A stretch of 64,000 bases of DNA from assembly GCA_900321005.1 (NCBI GenBank), contig ONUF01000004.1:1-64000 (forward strand), in the 5' to 3' direction. Source of the DNA: an uncultured Bacteroidales bacterium. Its GTDB lineage: Bacteria > Bacteroidota > Bacteroidia > Bacteroidales > Paludibacteraceae. Positions 8,493 through 16,249 of the stretch are shown here, piece after piece. Under the pieces are notes generated by a model that did no database searches, was not told the DNA's origin, and saw nothing but the letters and a program-made list of their open reading frames with translations. How positions within the stretch are numbered: the stretch's first letter is position 1; every line of letters begins with the position of its first letter. A program made the translations under genes and the position numbers.

Positions 8493-10676
8493 TTAATTTC
8501 CTAACTCGCAATGGAACTTGAGCCGTACCAACCGCACGTGCATCTCATCGTAGTAGTCTTCGCCGAGCTCCTCCATCGCCTTGCGTATATTATCGTCGTC
8601 GGCATTCTTGAAGTAGTCGTATATCTCTTCCTCCTCGTCGGGATCCAGCACTTCCTGTATGAAGTAGTTGATGTTGATCTTCGTTCCGGAGAACACGATC
8701 GCCTCCAACTCATCCATCATCTCCTCCATCGACATGCCGCAACTCTCTGCCAAATCGTCCAGATCGACGCGTCGGTCGATAGCCTGGATGATCTGTTTCT
8801 TACGCGTGGATTTCTTGGCTACGGTGCGGATACGCATGTCATCCGGACGGATGATCTCGTTTTCCTCCACATATTCCTTGATCACGCGCAGGAACTCATC
8901 GCCGTAACGTTTGGCTTTCGCCACACCCACGCCCGGAATGGTCAACAACTCTTCCATTGTGATGGGGTAGGTGGTGGCCATAGCTTCCAGACTCGGGTCT
9001 TGGAAGATTACGAACGGCGGCACGTCGTTCTTCTTCGCTACCTTACGGCGTATATCCTTTAATATCGCGAACAACACCTCATCCGCCGCCGCGCAGGTAG
9101 CTGCTGCGCCGTCCATCAGATCGTCGTCTTCATTCTGCACTTCGATCGGCACTTCGAATTTACCGGGCTTGCGGATGAATTTCGTGCCGTCTTTGGTGAG
9201 CTTCAGGTCGCCGTACGAATCCACATCTTTCTTCAGCATGCCGGCTACCAGCGCCTGTCGGATGATCGCGTGCAGCGTACTCTCTTCTTCGTCGCTCGCC
9301 GCACCGAAATTCTCCAATTCTTCGTGGTGGTAACTCAGCACTTCCGCTGTCTGGTTGCCGTGCAGGATATCTACGATATGTTCCGCTTTCTGCTTCTCCT
9401 TGACTTGCTGGATGGTCTCTAAGATCAGCTGCAGCAACTCACTTGCATCAACCTGCTTATAGGTCTTGCGGCAGTTGTCGCAGTTACCGCATTTCTCCTC
9501 CGTATATTCTTCGCCGAAATAGTGGAGCAGCAGTTTACGCCGACAGATCGTGGATTCCGCATAACTCTGCGTCTCGAACAGCAACTGGTTGCCGATGCCG
9601 ATCTCTTTGGGCGTCTTGTCTTTTTGGAACCGACGCAGACGCTCGATGTCATCCGGGCTGTAGAAACAGATACACTGTCCTTCGCCGCCGTCTCGGCCTG
9701 CGCGACCCGTCTCCTGATAATAGCCTTCCAGCGATTTCGGGATGTCGTAGTGTACCACAAAACGTACGTCCGGTTTGTCGATACCCATACCGAAGGCGAT
9801 GGTCGCTACGATAACTTGCACTTCCTCCATCAGGAACGCATCCTGATTGGCCGAGCGCGTCGCTGCATCCATGCCGGCGTGGTAGGGACGGGCCGAGATG
9901 CCGTTCACTTTCAGCACTTCCGCCAAGTCCTCCACTTCCTTTCGCGCCAGGCAATACACGATACCGCTCTTGCCTTCCATGCCGCGTATATAGCGCACGA
10001 GGTCCTTATCTACATCCGCTGTCTTCGGCCGTACTTCGTAATACAGATTCGGGCGGTTAAAACTCGACTTGAAAACGGTCGCGTCTGGCATGCCGAGGTT
10101 CTTCTGGATATCCTTTTGCACCTTCGGTGTCGCCGTAGCCGTCAGGGCGATGATCGGCGCTTTGCCGATGCGCTGAACCATGCTGCGGATCTGGCTGTAC
10201 TCCGGACGGAAATCATGGCCCCATTCCGAGATACAATGCGCCTCGTCGACGGCATAAAAACTGATCTTCACGCCCTGCAGGAAGTCCACGTTCTCATTCT
10301 TCTGCAAACTCTCAGGCGCCAAATACAACAACTTCGTTCGTCCGCTCAGCACATCCTCCTTCACCGCATTGATCTCCGGACGACTCAGACTCGAGTTGAT
10401 GAAATGCGCCACACCCGGTTCTTCCGAGTAGTTACGCATCGCATCTACCTGGTTCTTCATCAGCGCAATAAGCGGCGATATAACGATCGCCACGCCGTCC
10501 ATAATCAACGAGGGTAATTGGTAACAGAGACTCTTTCCTCCTCCGGTTGGCATCAATACAAAGGTATCATTGCCATCCATCACATTGCGGATGATCGCTT
10601 CCTGATTGCCTTTGAACGTGTCAAAACCAAAATGCTCCCTTAGAGCCCCTACTAACTGTTCATGTGTTACTTCCAT
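8493..10676 (-). CDS. recQ: ATP-dependent DNA helicase RecQ
   Basis: 727-residue 3'-5' helicase for recombination and fork repair. Walker A MPTGGGKS is at residues 42-49 and the DEAH box at 144-147. Helicase C-terminal motifs include QETGRAGRDG. The RQC zinc cysteines are near 375-400 (CGNCDNC), and an HRDC domain near 555-640 carries TIPGVGVAKAKRYG. An acidic extension follows the HRDC domain and makes the protein longer than E. coli RecQ (about 610). It is the last host gene before the prophage and has its own promoter at 10714-10744. Confidence 0.95.
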   Translation of the reverse strand: MEVTHEQLVGALREHFGFDTFKGNQEAIIRNVMDGNDTFVLMPTGGGKSLCYQLPSLIMDGVAIVISPLIALMKNQVDAMRNYSEEPGVAHFINSSLSRPEINAVKEDVLSGRTKLLYLAPESLQKNENVDFLQGVKISFYAVDEAHCISEWGHDFRPEYSQIRSMVQRIGKAPIIALTATATPKVQKDIQKNLGMPDATVFKSSFNRPNLYYEVRPKTADVDKDLVRYIRGMEGKSGIVYCLARKEVEDLAEVLKVNGISARPYHAGMDAATRSANQDAFLMEEVQVIVATIAFGMGIDKPDVRFVVHYDIPKSLEGYYQETGRAGRDGGEGQCICFYSPDDIERLRRFQKDKTPKEIGIGNQLLFETQSYAESTICRRKLLLHYFGEEYTEEKCGNCDNCRKTYKQVDASELLQLILETIQQVKEKQKAEHIVDILHGNQTAEVLSYHHEELENFGAASDEEESTLHAIIRQALVAGMLKKDVDSYGDLKLTKDGTKFIRKPGKFEVPIEVQNEDDDLMDGAAATCAAADEVLFAILKDIRRKVAKKNDVPPFVIFQDPSLEAMATTYPITMEELLTIPGVGVAKAKRYGDEFLRVIKEYVEENEIIRPDDMRIRTVAKKSTRKKQIIQAIDRRVDLDDLAESCGMSMEEMMDELEAIVFSGTKININYFIQEVLDPDEEEEIYDYFKNADDDNIRKAMEELGEDYYDEMHVRLVRLKFHCELGN

Positions 10677-10713
10677 ATTGTGTGTTTTTCCTTCACTTTT
10701 TCAATTTGGGCTA

Positions 10714-10744
10714 CAAAAGTACGAATAATTTTTCATATATGCAA
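10714..10744 (-). promoter_or_regulatory. Bacteroidetes-type promoter of recQ
   Basis: On the minus strand TTG (10742-10744) is separated by 20 bases from TACTTTTG (10714-10721), matching the Bacteroidetes sigma consensus of a -33 TTTG and -7 TAnnTTTG. The expected start of transcription is about 30 bases upstream of the recQ ATG. Confidence 0.6.
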
Positions 10745-10800
10745 TACCCCTCGCGATTTTTTGAAAAAAATACGTAATTTTTATTATCTCTTTTCACTTT

Positions 10801-10818
10801 TATCGCATATTTGCGATA
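10801..10818. repeat. Inverted repeat upstream of integrase
   Basis: TATCGCA-TATT-TGCGATA: 7-base perfect arms with a 4-base spacer. Its position upstream of the integrase suggests an operator or a recombinase arm/core site; which one cannot be told from sequence. Confidence 0.6.
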
Positions 10819-10839
10819 ACCATATAGTATTATATACGT

Positions 10840-10875
10840 AGTGCATAGGTATGAAAATCTTTCTGTCTATGCACT
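10840..10875. repeat. Inverted repeat upstream of integrase
   Basis: AGTGCATAG (10840-10848) and CTATGCACT (10867-10875) are perfect 9-base inverted arms separated by 18 bases. The spacing suits two binding sites for a recombinase or directionality factor, or an RNA hairpin in the leader. Confidence 0.6.
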
Positions 10876-11072
10876 GTGATTTTCTAACTACCTCATAATC
10901 AGTAGATTGTAAAAGGCACAAACACAAACACCCCACAGAATTTTTCCATCTGTAAGATTGTAATGTGATGAAATTTTATCACATTATTTTCGTTTTGTTA
11001 CACGAATGTTTCACCAAAAACATATATGTAGCAGACGTAATTGTTTATTACAAACCAAAAATTCTATTACAG

Positions 11073-12314
11073 ATGGCAACTTTCAAAGCAGTGGTGCAGC
11101 AGCACCAACAACGCAGGGATGGTAAATTCCCTATCAGCATCCGAGTGACTAACAATCGCAAGTCCTGCTATATTCCGACAGGATTGTATTGCTCGTTATC
11201 GCAAATCAACCGCAAGACATTCGAGATTAAAGACCAGTTCATCATCGCAAGAACTAATCAGACTATCAGCGAATGGGAACGAAAGATGCTAACAGTTGAT
11301 TCGGCAACTTTTTCATCAATGACATCAGACGAGGTAAAAAAATTTTTGACGCTCACATCAGCAGGCATAGACTACCTTGCTTATTGCAAGCGTCTTATTG
11401 AGTCTAACCCATTGAAATGGAGTAAGTTAAGCAACTGCCTGCTTATTTTCAAGGACATGGGAATTACGAAGATGATGGTGACCGATTTTAATTCACTTTT
11501 CCTTCGGAAATTCAAGGATTATTTAGACAACGCGCTCATCCCTATTACCAAAAACAAGGTAATAGTAGGACACAAACACTATGCACAAAACTCCAAGAGA
11601 GCCTATCTGTTCGTAATCTGCCAAGTGTTCAGAATGATGCAACGCGATTATAATACGGAGTTCAACACGGTCATTTCTCACAACCCATTTATCGGTTTAG
11701 AGAACTACCAGCATGGTCTGACTGCCAAGCGAAGCATGTCAGCAGAGCAAGTCCGGGCGTTTTTCAACCTTCAGGCGAATACGAATGTGCAGCGGATGAC
11801 GATGGACTTGATGAAGTTGTCGTTCTGCTTGTGCGGAATCAACCTGATTGACATCTTCGCACTGGATAAGTCCTCCTTCGACAAGAAGACGATGCGTATT
11901 ACCTACGAGCGCCACAAGACGAGAGACCGCACATTGACGCACTCACTCACGTCCGTGCATGTCGAGCCGGAGATATATGACATCATCGAGAAGTACCGCG
12001 CGTCTGACGATTGTGATAGGCTGTTTGCCTTCAACTGCAAGCCGGACTACGCATCATCGAGGAAGATATATAGCAATCTGCGTGCCCTGTGTGAAAGATA
12101 TGATTTTGATGCGATAACTCCATACTGGTTTAGGCATACGTGGGCCACGATAGCGCGTAACGATTGCGACATATCGAAAGACGATATTGACTTATGTCTC
12201 GCTCACTCCGGCCATAACCCGATGGCAGATGTTTATATCCGGCCAGACTGGTCAAGAATAGACCGAGCGAACCGCAAAGTGCTTGATTTCGTCTTCGGAC
12301 CGCAACAAAAATAG
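11073..12314 (+). CDS. int: Bacteroidetes-type tyrosine recombinase (prophage integrase)
   Basis: 413 residues from the ATG at 11073. The frame is open back to 10965, but the extra N-terminus lacks family similarity, whereas MATFKAVVQQHQQRRDG begins the usual arm-binding domain. A SAM-like core-binding domain follows. The catalytic domain shows RHKTRDR, FRHTWAT near residue 353, LAHSGHN near 377 and the nucleophile tyrosine in YIRPDW near 388. At the place of the first catalytic Arg the sequence reads CLCGINLIDI, without Arg, as in other Bacteroidetes integrases such as IntDOT. It faces into the element and is the first gene after the host recQ, so it most likely integrates and excises this prophage. 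Confidence 0.9.
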   Translation: MATFKAVVQQHQQRRDGKFPISIRVTNNRKSCYIPTGLYCSLSQINRKTFEIKDQFIIARTNQTISEWERKMLTVDSATFSSMTSDEVKKFLTLTSAGIDYLAYCKRLIESNPLKWSKLSNCLLIFKDMGITKMMVTDFNSLFLRKFKDYLDNALIPITKNKVIVGHKHYAQNSKRAYLFVICQVFRMMQRDYNTEFNTVISHNPFIGLENYQHGLTAKRSMSAEQVRAFFNLQANTNVQRMTMDLMKLSFCLCGINLIDIFALDKSSFDKKTMRITYERHKTRDRTLTHSLTSVHVEPEIYDIIEKYRASDDCDRLFAFNCKPDYASSRKIYSNLRALCERYDFDAITPYWFRHTWATIARNDCDISKDDIDLCLAHSGHNPMADVYIRPDWSRIDRANRKVLDFVFGPQQK

Positions 12315-12341
12315 CAGCAAATGTGAATATCTTTGATATTA

Positions 12342-12373
12342 TTTGTTTATGTGAGACTGATGTAGTAATTTTG
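12342..12373 (+). promoter_or_regulatory. Promoter of the RepL-like gene, giving a near-leaderless mRNA
   Basis: TTTG at 12342-12345, 20 bases, then TAATTTTG at 12366-12373: a full match to the Bacteroidetes consensus. The ATG follows only 7 bases after the -7 box, so transcription should start at or next to the start codon. Confidence 0.7.
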
Positions 12374-12380
12374 CAGTGCG

Positions 12381-12815
12381 ATGGTAGAGGGTAATCCCTA
12401 TAAGGTCTTGGTAAAGAAGTATCGCAAGCGTTTCAAAGCAGAGGCAGTTGGCACAGCACCGCTGGAGACTTACAACTTGAAGACCGGCGAAGTAAGAAGC
12501 GCAACACAATTAGTCGGGACACAGAAGTATTATGACGTAACCGACTTTGTGAAGTTCTATGAACCGGGAGTTTTGATAGGGATGAGCAACGGAGCAGTAG
12601 CAGTATTCAGCTATCTGGTGAGTCGCTTGCAGTTTGGTGGTTATGTAGTATTCAGTTATTCTGAATGTCTGGAATACACCGGCTACAAATCACGCCAAGC
12701 ACTATACCGAGGACTGATGGAACTCTCTAAAAAAGATGTCATCCGTCCAAAGAAGAAAGGTGAATGGTGGGTGAACCCAAATATCGTGTACCGAGGACAG
12801 CGAAGCGAGATTTAG
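12381..12815 (+). CDS. RepL-like winged-helix protein
   Basis: 144 residues. The C-terminal half (about 85-140) has the winged-helix pattern of RepL-type replication proteins of Bacteroidetes elements: YKSRQALYRGLMELSKKDVI followed by the wing GEWWVNPNIVYRG. The N-terminal 80 residues are not recognised. In plasmids such proteins act in replication initiation or copy control. In a prophage next to the integrase it might serve as a replication or regulatory factor. It has its own strong promoter and the transcript may run into the two tRNA genes. Confidence 0.6.
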   Translation: MVEGNPYKVLVKKYRKRFKAEAVGTAPLETYNLKTGEVRSATQLVGTQKYYDVTDFVKFYEPGVLIGMSNGAVAVFSYLVSRLQFGGYVVFSYSECLEYTGYKSRQALYRGLMELSKKDVIRPKKKGEWWVNPNIVYRGQRSEI

Positions 12816-12840
12816 GTATGCAGTATTACATCAGTACCAT

Positions 12841-12914
12841 CGCGGGATGGTAGCAGCGGAGTGCTCGCCGGGGTTACAGCCCGGAGGTCGGGGGTTCGAA
12901 TCCCTCTCCCGCAA
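12841..12914 (+). tRNA. tRNA with UAC anticodon (Val), initiator-like acceptor end
   Basis: 74 bases that fold as a tRNA. The acceptor is CGCGGGA/TCCCGCA with a C1-A72 mismatch. The anticodon stem is CCGGG/CCCGG with loop GTTACAG and anticodon TAC at 12875-12877. The T arm is GGGGG-TTCGAAT-CCCTC and A is the discriminator, followed by CA rather than an encoded CCA. The D stem holds one extra base (GTAGC against GCTC). The C1-A72 mismatch and three G-C pairs in the anticodon stem are features of bacterial initiator tRNAs, but the anticodon reads Val codons. The tRNA-Val assignment rests on the anticodon only. Confidence 0.8.
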
Positions 12915-13064
12915 CAAGAACAAACGAATGGCTATTGCCAAATACAAATCCTATTGGATGGCTTAAAGAGGGGACTCGGCACATATCACCCCTGAAAATG
13001 CTACCAGTGGCAAGACACACGAAAATCCGGAAAGTAGGAGAAACCGAGGTTCGTTTGTTAATAT

Positions 13065-13136
13065 CGCGGAATAGAGCAGTGGTAGCTCGCCAGTCTCATA
13101 GGCTGGAGGTCGCGCGTTCGAGTCGCGCTTCCGCAA
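13065..13136 (+). tRNA. tRNA-Met (CAU), initiator-like
   Basis: 72 bases with a complete cloverleaf: CGCGGAA/TTCCGCA acceptor with a C1-A72 mismatch, D stem GAGC/GCTC with the A11-U24 pair of initiators, anticodon loop CTCATAG with CAT at 13097-13099, and T arm GCGCG-TTCGAGT-CGCGC. The three G-C pairs usual at the base of the initiator anticodon stem are absent (CCAGT/GCTGG). It therefore mixes initiator and elongator marks. The identity could be initiator Met, elongator Met, or Ile if the wobble C is modified. It lies 150 bases after the first tRNA on the same strand. Confidence 0.88.
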
Positions 13137-13190
13137 CAACCCGGTGGGGAATTGTGTTTTTCATGGTATTAGATTTTTGGTTAAGTTAAG

Positions 13191-13225
13191 CAAAGGGCCG
13201 CTCGTGAGAGTAGCCCTTTGTGATT
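13191..13225. terminator. Terminator between tRNA-Met and a convergent gene
   Basis: CAAAGGGC (13191-13198) pairs perfectly with GCCCTTTG (13213-13220), followed by TGATTTT. It lies between the plus-strand tRNA unit and the stop codon of the minus-strand membrane protein gene, so it may serve both. Confidence 0.65.
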
Positions 13226-13666
13226 TTATCGTTTCTTGATGGAAAACATGAATGTGCAGAGGAGTATCAGTAGCGGTATTGACAGGCAGACGACTCCAGC
13301 CGTGCATCCGTCCTGTGCGTACTGTATGACGGAGAAGTTACTTTCGCGCGTAGCCTGCGTAATTATCATTCCGATATTCAGAATAGCACTCCAGGACAGC
13401 AGATAGATGTTGAACGCTCTCCAGATACTGCACGCTTCATCATAAAGGTCGTGTATCGAGTTCCATTCGCGCGTACCTTTGAGTATCTTACGCGCGTGGA
13501 AGTACCAATACCACACCACGCCATAGAGGAGTGTGATAACTATGCCGGTCACGTCCGCGTTGAACACTGCGCCGATAAACGTAGTGACGGCAAGGACTAC
13601 CAAGCACGCACCTGCGATAACGACAATAACCTTCCTCACCCATTTCTCTACATTATCCATATCCAT
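13226..13666 (-). CDS. Small membrane protein with four predicted helices
   Basis: 146 residues from the ATG at 13664-13666. A longer reading from a TTG at 13696 would begin inside the -7 promoter box, so the ATG is preferred. Hydrophobic segments lie near residues 10-33, 35-55, 85-105 and 118-138, with short charged loops. No family is recognised. It is expressed from its own promoter against the direction of the early genes, as expected of a gene that may be active in the lysogen (superinfection exclusion or host modification). That role is inferred from position only. Confidence 0.7.
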   Translation of the reverse strand: MDMDNVEKWVRKVIVVIAGACLVVLAVTTFIGAVFNADVTGIVITLLYGVVWYWYFHARKILKGTREWNSIHDLYDEACSIWRAFNIYLLSWSAILNIGMIITQATRESNFSVIQYAQDGCTAGVVCLSIPLLILLCTFMFSIKKR

Positions 13667-13693
13667 AGCCTTACAAGTATTAGAAATCGGCTG

Positions 13694-13725
13694 CAAAGGT
13701 ACTACTTTTTTATGACATGAACAAA
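13694..13725 (-). promoter_or_regulatory. Promoter of the minus-strand membrane protein gene
   Basis: On the minus strand TTTG (13722-13725), 20 bases, TACCTTTG (13694-13701): a perfect Bacteroidetes promoter. The predicted start is about 20 bases upstream of the ATG at 13666. Confidence 0.75.
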
Positions 13726-15010
13726 TTTTTAATCCATAAAATATACCGATATGTTGTCATTTCATACACATTATGTTGTCATATTGACAACATTTTCAAA
13801 ATGTAACTCCTTGATATAGAGGGTATTATAAAAATTCCTAATAAATCTTATCTATGTACTATGTCAATAGTACTATTTTACCATACCTTGTCCTCCAAAT
13901 TTTGACAGGTCCGTTTTCTCCAGAGGACTCCAACGATTCCTTCTATACCCCCTCTCTCGATTGCGACTGTTTCAACATCATGCCTCGCACGCGCATGAGC
14001 AGAAGTCCGATTTTCGTTGCAACTGCCTGAGTTTAACATAAGTATACCCACCCACCTATAGGGGTATGCTCATCGCTTGTACTCCCCCACGTGTGAGGAT
14101 TGTTCCGTTCTCGAAATTCTCTGTTGCGGTTTGATGATAATTTATTATAAATAATAAATTAAATCCACACACGCGACGCTCGTACCTTTTGAATAGAAAT
14201 ACCTCTGTCGTGGGCATCGGTTTTTCTGTTGCGGCTTATGATTGTTGATGTCATCACCGAGCGAGGTGATGCAAAAGAGACCTTTGACATACTGACAACA
14301 AATCGGCGGACGTGTAACGAGAGGAGTGTAGTAGGCAGCGCACATATATAAAAGCGTATGAGGTACTAAGCACGTCGCAAGTAGCGCAAGGATAGCGCAG
14401 CCCTTATAGTACCTACGGAGTAGGTTGGGTAAAATTCTGAGGTTTGTTTAAGCGGTTTATTGTAGCCGTGCAGTAGCGTTCTTTGAAAGTGTGGTGTGGT
14501 GTAGTCAAAGCCATGAATGCGCGATAAGCGAAAGAGCGACGAGTAAGAACCGAAAGGGTAATGAAAGGAGCAAAACGTACCGACCCCATAAGGGAAAGGG
14601 AAAGGACAGGTGTACTATGTACACGGGGAACTGAGTATCGGGATGGGAGAGCGGGCGACATATAAACTGCGCGATTTGCAGAGGTGTGTGAAAATGCAAG
14701 CATAGGTGGACTATGCGCAAAGAGCGAAATGCAGGGTATATAGGCGAGGGAAAAAGAAGCCTCGGAGAAGCGTAACTCAAAACGCAATGACGGAATAACG
14801 CAAGAAAAAAACGCATACTTTGTATGCAAGTAAATAACGCTAAAATTATCATCTTATGAGATTGTGCCGTGTAGACCCTTGCGGTGTAGGCTAACCGCCA
14901 CGGCAAAAAATAGGCGGGTGACGTTGGTTCGTTGCCCGCTTTCTATGCTGATTGAGCAGCACTTATTGTTTCATCTTAAAGCCTTGCGGTGCAGGTAAAC
15001 CGCTGTGATT
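13726..15010. other. 1.3-kb region without a credible gene, rich in inverted repeats
   Basis: No frame here has plausible coding character; the longest minus-strand frames have odd, low-information composition and no start signals. Perfect inverted repeats occur at 14139-14160 (9-base arms, AT-rich), 14252-14271 (CATCACC/GGTGATG), 14610-14624 (GTGTAC/GTACAC) and 14813-14827 (GCATAC/GTATGC). A nested set lies at 14362-14424: GGTACTA pairs with TAGTACC, and CCTAC with GTAGG. From about 14350 to 14900 the plus strand is purine-rich, as in structured RNAs. Candidates are a large noncoding RNA or a replication origin; neither is proven. Confidence 0.5.
13751..13793. repeat. Operator-like palindrome plus half site
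   Basis: ATGTTGTCA-TAT-TGACAACAT (13773-13793) is a perfect palindrome, and the same ATGTTGTCA half site occurs at 13751-13759. The cluster sits upstream of the minus-strand promoter at 13694-13725. It looks like binding sites of a dimeric regulator. Confidence 0.55.
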
Positions 15011-15583
15011 ATGAAGACCGCATTTGTAGCCCTCAAAGACGAGGACGTTAAGTCGTTGAAATCTCTGATTTCGGAGACCGAGAAAAGAACGCTCAATTAT
15101 GAGTTCGTATTGCGTGAAATCCGTAAGGATTTGAAAGCAGCCAATAACAAGTTGGCGAGTGTCATTGACGCGAATTGGAAGCGCTTCCTGGAACTGCACG
15201 CATTGCAGATGCCGCACGTTGTGTACAACGGACACGCGAAGCCGACCATCGTGGACTGGGTGAAAGACCCCGAAGGCAAGTTCAAGTTGGAGCGTGCTAT
15301 CAAGGCGTATCGCTACACGGGTGACGAGGAGCAGAACGCCGTTGAGAACTGCTTTGACGGGCGTATTGTACGCACCATGCAGGAGAAGCAGAAAGAGACC
15401 ATCACCTACGCTTCTGGCTTCCAGAAAGAGGTGGACGCGCTGGACGAAGAGGGCAAGCCTATCGTGAACGAGGTACAGGTAGAACTCGTGCCGAAAGAGA
15501 AGAGCGCGTGGGGCTTCACGACCGTTATGGTTGAGGCGTTTATCGCTGCAACCGATGACCTGCTGGCAGAGTTGGCAAAATAA
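15011..15583 (+). CDS. Hypothetical protein
   Basis: 190 residues from ATG 15011 (a GTG at 15005 is a possible alternative). Mixed helical protein with a charged N-terminal half that could form a short coiled coil around residues 8-50, then an acidic segment and a helical C-terminus (AFIAATDDLLAELAK). No family is recognised. It is the first gene after the long noncoding stretch, and a hairpin terminator follows it. Confidence 0.75.
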   Translation: MKTAFVALKDEDVKSLKSLISETEKRTLNYEFVLREIRKDLKAANNKLASVIDANWKRFLELHALQMPHVVYNGHAKPTIVDWVKDPEGKFKLERAIKAYRYTGDEEQNAVENCFDGRIVRTMQEKQKETITYASGFQKEVDALDEEGKPIVNEVQVELVPKEKSAWGFTTVMVEAFIAATDDLLAELAK

Positions 15584-15630
15584 GGTCGCACTCGACTTCG
15601 CGAGTATAAACAGACATCAGGCGGAGAGCG

Positions 15631-15668
15631 GAGAGTCGTGGCATGTGCTGCGGCTCTCGTTGTGTTTA
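15631..15668 (+). terminator. Intrinsic terminator
   Basis: AGAGTCGTGGCA (15631-15642) pairs with TGCTGCGGCTCT (15645-15656), allowing G-U pairs, followed by a T-rich run (GTTGTGTTT). It follows the gene ending at 15583. Confidence 0.55.
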
Positions 15669-15712
15669 ATCTTTAAGACCCAGCGTAGTATAGGCAGACG
15701 CATTGTATCGTC

Positions 15713-16084
15713 ATGAAAAAGTTTTTTATTCTTGCCGCCCTTGTGGGCGCTTTCCTCATTGCGCAGACCGTAACCGCAAGTGCCGAGACCATTGCCAAGG
15801 ACACGGTGGCGTACACCGGCGCGTGGAAGATGGAGAAGGTGCAGAAGAGCAACGACTACGGGGAGATTAGCGTGCGTTACGTGTGCTATCTGCTCGACAT
15901 CACCAACTCCAAGGGAGAGCCGCGCAAGGTATCGACGGACAAGGTGACGTATGAGTCCGACAACATCACGCACATCATCTATAATGTGCAGGACACAGGC
16001 GCACGACGTATATCGAAGGCTGTTAATGTGGATGCCGTGAATAGGAAGAAGGCGGCGAAGGCATTAGCGATGGCGGAGCAATGA
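15713..16084 (+). CDS. Exported protein with Sec signal peptide
   Basis: 123 residues. The N-terminus is a textbook signal peptide: MKKFF, then a hydrophobic core at 6-20, then an ASA-E cleavage site near residue 23. The mature part is about 100 residues, basic at its C-terminus, with no cysteine pair or known domain. The product should reach the periplasm or cell surface, which is unusual for a phage early gene. A role in modifying the lysogen's envelope is possible but is only inference. A hairpin terminator follows at 16091-16120. Confidence 0.75.
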   Translation: MKKFFILAALVGAFLIAQTVTASAETIAKDTVAYTGAWKMEKVQKSNDYGEISVRYVCYLLDITNSKGEPRKVSTDKVTYESDNITHIIYNVQDTGARRISKAVNVDAVNRKKAAKALAMAEQ

Positions 16085-16090
16085 GTATGG

Positions 16091-16120
16091 GCACGAGTCA
16101 TTGGGTTGGCTCGTGCTTTC
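16091..16120 (+). terminator. Hairpin terminator
   Basis: GCACGAG (16091-16097) and CTCGTGC (16110-16116) form a perfect 7-base stem followed by TTTC. It separates the exported-protein gene from the next cluster. Confidence 0.5.
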
Positions 16121-16159
16121 TATTAGTGGCGGCAACACTATAAATGCGGCACTGAAACT

Positions 16160-16249
16160 ATGGTCGAGTACTTAGATTACGACCCCATCTATTTTGATTT
16201 TGAGACGGCAAAAAAACCTTATTATATAGGAGAGGAGATACTGAAATGA
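16160..16249 (+). CDS. Small acidic/aromatic ORF, 29 residues
   Basis: ATG 16160 to TGA 16247-16249 encodes a 29-residue peptide rich in Tyr, Asp and Glu (MVEYLDYDPIYFDFETAKK, then 10 more). The stop overlaps the start of the next gene in an ATGA arrangement, as seen at many junctions in this cluster, which supports translation. No function is known. Confidence 0.45.
   Translation: MVEYLDYDPIYFDFETAKKPYYIGEEILK

Larger units (their letters stand above)
10677..11072. other. Left prophage junction region without a gene
   Basis: About 400 bases between recQ and the preferred integrase start. The host promoter of recQ occupies the left end. The rest is AT-rich and holds two perfect inverted repeats (10801-10818 and 10840-10875). 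The attachment site attL should lie here, because phage integrases normally sit next to it, but the partner attR is outside the window and no core repeat can be named. Confidence 0.5.

Noticed and set aside
10965..11072. N-terminal extension of the integrase
   Set aside because: The extra 36 residues are hydrophobic and unlike the family; the ATG at 11073 starts the known domain.
12935..13189. Open frame of 84 residues on the plus strand
   Set aside because: It runs straight through the tRNA-Met gene and has no ribosome binding site.
14413..14906. Two minus-strand frames of 133-138 residues
   Set aside because: Composition is dominated by Ser, Leu, Pro and His, no start signals, and the region is full of inverted repeats; probably noncoding.
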